NCBI RefSeq assembly: GCF_032583975.1
Contig: NZ_JAWHTF010000004.1
DNA from: Gilvirhabdus luticola
Lineage (GTDB): Bacteria; Bacteroidota; Bacteroidia; Flavobacteriales; Flavobacteriaceae
Strand: one strand, 5' to 3'
Length of the DNA stretch: 64,000 nucleotides
Within the stretch, counting starts at the first letter, position 1; every line of letters starts with the position of its first letter. The notes beneath the pieces are model-generated. The model searched no databases, was not told the origin of the DNA, and saw only the letters and a list, made by a program, of their open reading frames with translations. This document shows, in pieces, positions 59,710 to 64,000 of this stretch. Position numbers and translations under genes: made by a program.

Positions 59710-62136
59710 ATGACCAAGACTATATTAGCTCTAATATTTATTAGTTTTAGCCTTCATTTTTTAAATGCCCAACCGCCTACTTTGAAAGAAGTTAAAGTCT
59801 CTGGAAAAGTTTTAGATCAAGAAACCAATCAGCCTCTTGAATACGCAACTATTACTTTTTACAATATTAAAGAGCAGAAAATGACAACAGGTGGAATTAC
59901 AGACGCCAATGGTAATTTTAGTATTCCTGTGGAACCAGGCATTTACAATATCACTATAGAATACTTGTCTTATAAGGCACAAACGCTATCAAACAAAAGA
60001 ATTGTACGGGATGAAAATCTAGGTACTTTTTCACTCGAAACAGATACAGAGTCATTAGAAGAAGTTGAAATTATTGCAGAAAGAACCACAGTCGAGTTAA
60101 AACTTGATAAGAAAATTTATAATGTTGGAAAAGATTTGACAGTAAGTGGCGGAACGGTTAGTGATGTTTTAGATAATATTCCTTCCGTATCTATAAATTC
60201 TGATGGTAATGTAGCCTTAAGAGGTAACGAAAGTGTTAGAATTCTTATTGACGGTAAGCCTTCTGCACTTGTTGGTTTAAATTCTAATGATGCCTTAAAA
60301 CAACTTCCTGCGGAGTCAATAGAAAAGGTAGAAGTTATTACGTCACCTTCAGCAAGGTATGAATCTGAAGGTACTGCAGGTATAATTAATATAATTTTAC
60401 GTCGTAGTAAATTACAAGGGTTAAACGGCGCAATTTCTGCCAATATTGGCGATCCGACACAGGCAGGTATTTCAGGTAATATAAATTATAGAACTGGTGA
60501 TGTCAATTTTTTCAATACTACAGGTTACAGCTACCGTGAAACACCAGGCTATTGGATTAACAATACCAGATATAAAGATACCGGCAATTATCTGGATGAA
60601 AATCGGCAGTGGACTGACATCAGTAAAGGATTAACCACAAATTTTGGAATAGAATGGTATGTAAATAATTCATCTTCAATTACAACATCAATTGTTTATA
60701 GAAAAAATGATAACGAAGACCGATCTATAACAGAATTATTACAATATGATGCTGATAGATTACTTATAGATGAAACTATTCGCATTAATCCTGAATTAAA
60801 TGATAATAAGACCATTCAATATGCATTCAATTATTCCAAAAATTTTAAAACAAGCGGACATAAACTCACGTTTGATTTTCAGTATGAAGATAGTGATTCT
60901 GATATGAACTCAACAGCAAATGAAAATGGAATAGATGTTGATAAATTGAGTAGAATCGAAGACGAATCTAATATATTGTTGAGATCAGATTATGTATTGC
61001 CAATTGGAGAAAATAGCCAATTTGAATTTGGATATCGTGGAGATTTTAACACAACGACTACAGATTATGAGGTAAGATTGTTTGATACAATGTCAGGTGA
61101 TTTTGAAATTGACACAAATCTTTCTAATTTATTTAACTTCAAAAACTATATTAATGCGGTTTATGCACAGTATGGTACCAAGATAAATAACATAAGCTAC
61201 TTGCTCGGTTTACGTATGGAAAATACACAGACCACTTTAGATCAACCAACAAGTGGAGATTTTGAAAAGAAAAATTATACAGGTTTATTTCCAACGTTAA
61301 ATATTAACTATGAATTCTCAGAAGATGAAAGTCTAACGTTTGGTTACAACAGACGTTTAAGAAGGCCTTGGTCATTCTTTTTAAACCCCTTTCCTTCACG
61401 TTCTAGTTTAACTAATGTCTTTCAGGGTAATCCTGATTTAGACCCAACTTATTCAGATAAGTTTGAAATTGGATATTTAAATCGTTTAGATAAGGTTACT
61501 ATAAGTACTGCAATATATTATCAGCATTCTAATGATTTAATGCGATTTATAAGTAGAGATTCTGGAGAAACTGTTATTGTTGGTGGTCAAGAAGTTCCCG
61601 TAATACAAAGAGGACCTGTTAACATTGGTACACAAGATGAGCTTGGCTTTGAATTGAATGTAAGTTATTCACCTATTAGAAAATGGAGAATAAATACAGA
61701 TATTAATCTCAATAATGAAGAAGTTAACGGCGATTTTGAAAACTTAAATTTCGATTCAAAAAACTTTAATTGGTCTGTGCGTTTAAATAATAAATATACA
61801 TTACCATTAAAAATAGATTGGCAAACAAATCTACGCTATAGAGGTCCAAGAAAAGATGCACAAAATGATAGTGAAGGTCGCTTTAATATGAATCTTGCCT
61901 TTAGCAAGGACCTTTTTAAAGACAATGGTTCTTTAGCCTTTAATATTAATAACCTTTTTAATTCACCAAATAGAAAAGGGATTTCAGAAACTCCAACGTT
62001 TATTACTGATACAGAAGTACAGTACAGAGGTCCACGTAGTTACAACTTATCGTTTACTTATAGATTTAATCAAAAGAAAAAGAGAGAACGCCGCGGTGGA
62101 AATTTCGAAGGCGGTGGACCAGAAATCGATTTGTAA
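59710..62136 (+). CDS. Outer-membrane beta-barrel protein with CarboxypepD-regulatory and plug domains (OMP_b-brl_3 type)
   Basis: 808 residues. Signal peptide ending FLNAQ. Residues about 28-115 are a CarboxypepD-regulatory-like fold (VSGKVLDQETNQPLEYATI); about 125-225 a TonB-plug-like domain (VSDVLDNIPSVSINSDGN, then VRILIDGKPSALVG, ERVEVITSPSARYE-like sequence); the rest is a large barrel ending in alternating strands and a Gly/Arg/Glu tail. No SusD partner is near, so uptake of a small molecule, metal or peptide, or a structural role, are all possible. TonB dependence is inferred. Paralog follows at 62227. Confidence 0.88.
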   Translation: MTKTILALIFISFSLHFLNAQPPTLKEVKVSGKVLDQETNQPLEYATITFYNIKEQKMTTGGITDANGNFSIPVEPGIYNITIEYLSYKAQTLSNKRIVRDENLGTFSLETDTESLEEVEIIAERTTVELKLDKKIYNVGKDLTVSGGTVSDVLDNIPSVSINSDGNVALRGNESVRILIDGKPSALVGLNSNDALKQLPAESIEKVEVITSPSARYESEGTAGIINIILRRSKLQGLNGAISANIGDPTQAGISGNINYRTGDVNFFNTTGYSYRETPGYWINNTRYKDTGNYLDENRQWTDISKGLTTNFGIEWYVNNSSSITTSIVYRKNDNEDRSITELLQYDADRLLIDETIRINPELNDNKTIQYAFNYSKNFKTSGHKLTFDFQYEDSDSDMNSTANENGIDVDKLSRIEDESNILLRSDYVLPIGENSQFEFGYRGDFNTTTTDYEVRLFDTMSGDFEIDTNLSNLFNFKNYINAVYAQYGTKINNISYLLGLRMENTQTTLDQPTSGDFEKKNYTGLFPTLNINYEFSEDESLTFGYNRRLRRPWSFFLNPFPSRSSLTNVFQGNPDLDPTYSDKFEIGYLNRLDKVTISTAIYYQHSNDLMRFISRDSGETVIVGGQEVPVIQRGPVNIGTQDELGFELNVSYSPIRKWRINTDINLNNEEVNGDFENLNFDSKNFNWSVRLNNKYTLPLKIDWQTNLRYRGPRKDAQNDSEGRFNMNLAFSKDLFKDNGSLAFNINNLFNSPNRKGISETPTFITDTEVQYRGPRSYNLSFTYRFNQKKKRERRGGNFEGGGPEIDL

Positions 62137-62166
62137 CTTCACATCATAAAACTTCTTTAACATATT

Positions 62167-62186
62167 TTTAACCAATTAAGGTTAAA
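62167..62186 (+). promoter_or_regulatory. Palindromic upstream element 2 (TTTAACC-N6-GGTTAAA)
   Basis: Arms at 62167-62173 and 62180-62186, followed by CCATA and GGTCTAAA (62204-62211) at the same 17-base distance as in element 1. The spacer bases differ (AATTAA against TATGCT), so arms are conserved and spacer is not, as expected of a dimer-binding site. It lies 40 bases before the ATG at 62227. Confidence 0.65.
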
Positions 62187-62226
62187 CCATAGCGTGCTTT
62201 TTAGGTCTAAAAAATAAACCTATAGC

Positions 62227-64000
62227 ATGACCAAAGCCTTACTAACCATTATTATAGCAATCTTTTGGCTTAATTTTTTAAATGCGCAACCTCCTACTCT
62301 TAAAGAAGCTATCATATCTGGAAAAGTTATTGACAAAGAAACTCGTCAACCTTTAGAATACGCAACCGTTGCTTTTTTCAGTAAAATTCAAAATAAGATT
62401 ATTACAGGAGGCATTACAGATATCAATGGTGATTTTAGTATTCCCGTTTCTAAAGGAGTTTACGATATAACTATTGAATACATTTCTTTCAAAACACGAA
62501 CAATATCAGATAAGCTTATTGCAAAAGATGAAAACCTGGGCACCTTCGTTCTTGAAATAAATACAGAAGCTTTGGCTGCAGTTGAAATTATTGCAGAGCG
62601 AACTACTGTAGAAATTAAACTTGACAAGAAGATTTACAATATAGGAAGAGACATCACAACTGCTGGTGGTACAGTAAGCGATGCATTAAACAATATTCCT
62701 TCGGTAACTGTAGATATAGAAGGTGCTATAAGCTTAAGAGGTAATGAGAATGTAAGAATTCTGATAAACGGAAAACCTTCGGCTATGGCAGGATTTGGTG
62801 ATGTCAATCTGTTAAGTCAACTGCCAGCAGAAGCTATAGAACGCGTAGAAGTTATAACATCGCCATCAGCTAGATATGATGCAGAAGGCACAGCTGGAAT
62901 TTTAAATATCATTTTGCGTCAAAAAAAGACATTGGGCTTCAATGGCTCAATCAACCTTAATGCAGGTACACCAGCTAGTGCAGGTGTATCAGCAAACATT
63001 AACTACCGTACAGAAAAGTTTAATCTGTTTTCAAATATTGGTTGGCGTTATTTTGATTCGCCTAGAAACAGTTTTAATGACATCAATTATTTTGACAGAG
63101 TTGAGGATGGCAGTGTGATTGAGCCAGAATATGAGCGCATTCGTGAAGACCAGCTGGTAGATCGTGTTAATAGAAATTACAACGCCAGTATAGGTATGGA
63201 ATATTTCCTGTCCAAAAAAACCTCATTGACTGGAAGTGTTTTTTACAGATATGGAGAAGATGCAGACGTATCCACAAACAAGAGTGAACGTTTTAATGAT
63301 GGTAGTATCGTTGAAGAGACCAAACGTCGTTAAGCAAATAGAGAAACAGATAATAGCTACCAGGTTTCATTAAATTATATCACAAAATTTGATGACCTTG
63401 GACACGAGTTGACAGCAGATTTTCAATTTGAAAACGATTCTGAAAATAAACACCTGCGTTTCAATGAAGATTATGTGTTTACGGATAAGACAGACCCAGA
63501 ACCGTTTCAAATGGAAAGAGTTTTTGAAGAAGAAGACCAAAAAGAGTATCTCTTACAGGCAGACTATGTATTACCTATTGGAGAAGATGCAAGGTTCGAG
63601 TCAGGTTTTCGTAGTAACTTTGAGAACGAAATCACAGATTACACACTGGCGCAGGAAGATCTGGATACAGGAGATTTTATTGTTAATGACACCATTTCCA
63701 ATATTTTTGATTATCAAGAAAATGTCAATGCGCTCTATACGCAATATGGAAACAGAACGGGCAAGTTCTCTTTTCTTTTAGGCTTAAGATTAGAGCACAC
63801 ACAGCTAAAAGGAGATATAGACTCAAGGCTAACAGATCAGGAACTAGTAGAAGCCTTTGGCTTTCCAATAGAAACACATTTTGATAACAACTATTTAGGG
63901 TTGTTCCCAACAGTAAATATCATCTACAATCTATCAGATGATGAAGAAGACTCCGAAGAAAGTATCACTTTAGGCTATAACAGACATATTAATAGACCTC
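62227..64000 (+). pseudogene. Second outer-membrane barrel paralog, interrupted by an in-frame TAA and cut by the window edge
   Basis: Starts like its neighbour (signal peptide ending FLNAQ, ISGKVIDKETRQPLEYATV, plug motif VRILINGKPSAMAG). After 368 codons a TAA at 63331-63333 stops the frame, yet the same frame then stays open for 222 codons to the window end, and its translation (FDDLGHELTADFQFENDSEN, YLLQADYVLPIGEDA, ESITLGYNRHINRP) aligns with the paralog's barrel. So a single nonsense change, without frameshift, breaks it. Possibilities: recent pseudogene, stop readthrough, phase-like off state, or a sequencing error. The truncated product has plug but no barrel. Confidence 0.85.

Noticed and set aside
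63428..63781. A 117-codon plus-strand frame inside the second barrel gene
   Set aside because: It is out of frame with the barrel homology, which runs open through the same bases.
1..64000. tRNA, rRNA, CRISPR arrays, insertion sequences, integrases or phage genes
   Set aside because: None was recognised on either strand by eye; a covariance-model tRNA/ncRNA search would be needed to exclude small RNAs.

Overview
The window reads as a stretch of chromosome from a marine-type member of the Flavobacteriaceae (Bacteroidota). The evidence is the very AT-rich base composition, the near absence of Shine-Dalgarno sequences, repeated promoter boxes of the Bacteroidota form TAnnTTTG, an Ig/PKD-repeat secreted protein of the type IX secretion style, two SusC-like outer-membrane barrel proteins with CarboxypepD-regulatory N-termini, DUF3667 and DUF4834 proteins, YfhO, and a probable capnine (sulfonolipid) gene pair. 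No tRNA, rRNA, CRISPR array, insertion sequence or prophage was seen.

Layout. 1-1764 (minus): the N-terminal 588 codons of an exported repeat protein. 2166-21921 (plus): a compact surface-polysaccharide locus of 14 genes, with four GT4 and one GT2 glycosyltransferases, a MurJ/Wzx-type flippase, an O-antigen ligase/polymerase-like membrane protein, two AsnB-type amidotransferases, two DegT aminotransferases, a PglC/WcfS-type initiating phosphoglycosyltransferase, a PglF/WbpM-type 4,6-dehydratase, and Wza- and Wzc-type export proteins. Together they can make an amino-sugar-primed, probably amidated, lipid-linked glycan and move it to the surface. 21918-29218: housekeeping and small regulatory genes (proline dehydrogenase, aroB, DinB, Lrp, an M14 peptidase divergent from an XRE regulator, a lipoprotein, an MBL hydrolase). 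29387-32210: pntAA-pntAB-pntB transhydrogenase operon. 32303-38795: a conserved protein of unknown function, bcp/nth divergent pair, an ECF sigma factor with a 48-residue protein behind it, and uvrA.

38801-48924: DUF3667 membrane protein, a Tyr/Arg-rich exported repeat protein behind a sigma-54-like promoter, a minus-strand operon DUF4834-YfhO-GT4-flippase that looks like a second envelope-glycan module, an outer-membrane protein and a GNAT-like protein. 48976-53552 (minus): a serine-palmitoyltransferase-like enzyme and a cysteine-synthase-like enzyme that fit cysteate acyltransferase and cysteate synthase of sulfonolipid synthesis, then oligopeptidase B. 53638-59616: ybaB, threonine aldolase, a metzincin metalloprotease, prfB with an intact +1 programmed frameshift site, a HAD phosphatase and an ArsC-like protein. 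59710-64000: two tandem paralogous outer-membrane barrel proteins under the same palindromic upstream element; the second is broken by one in-frame TAA.

The points most worth following up are the shared operator and nonsense codon of the barrel paralogs, the sigma-54-like promoter and 16-residue repeats of the Tyr/Arg-rich protein, the capnine gene pair, the endonuclease III without iron-sulfur cysteines, the inverted-repeat-rich M14/XRE intergenic region, the long hairpin upstream of the transhydrogenase genes, and the small protein behind the sigma factor.
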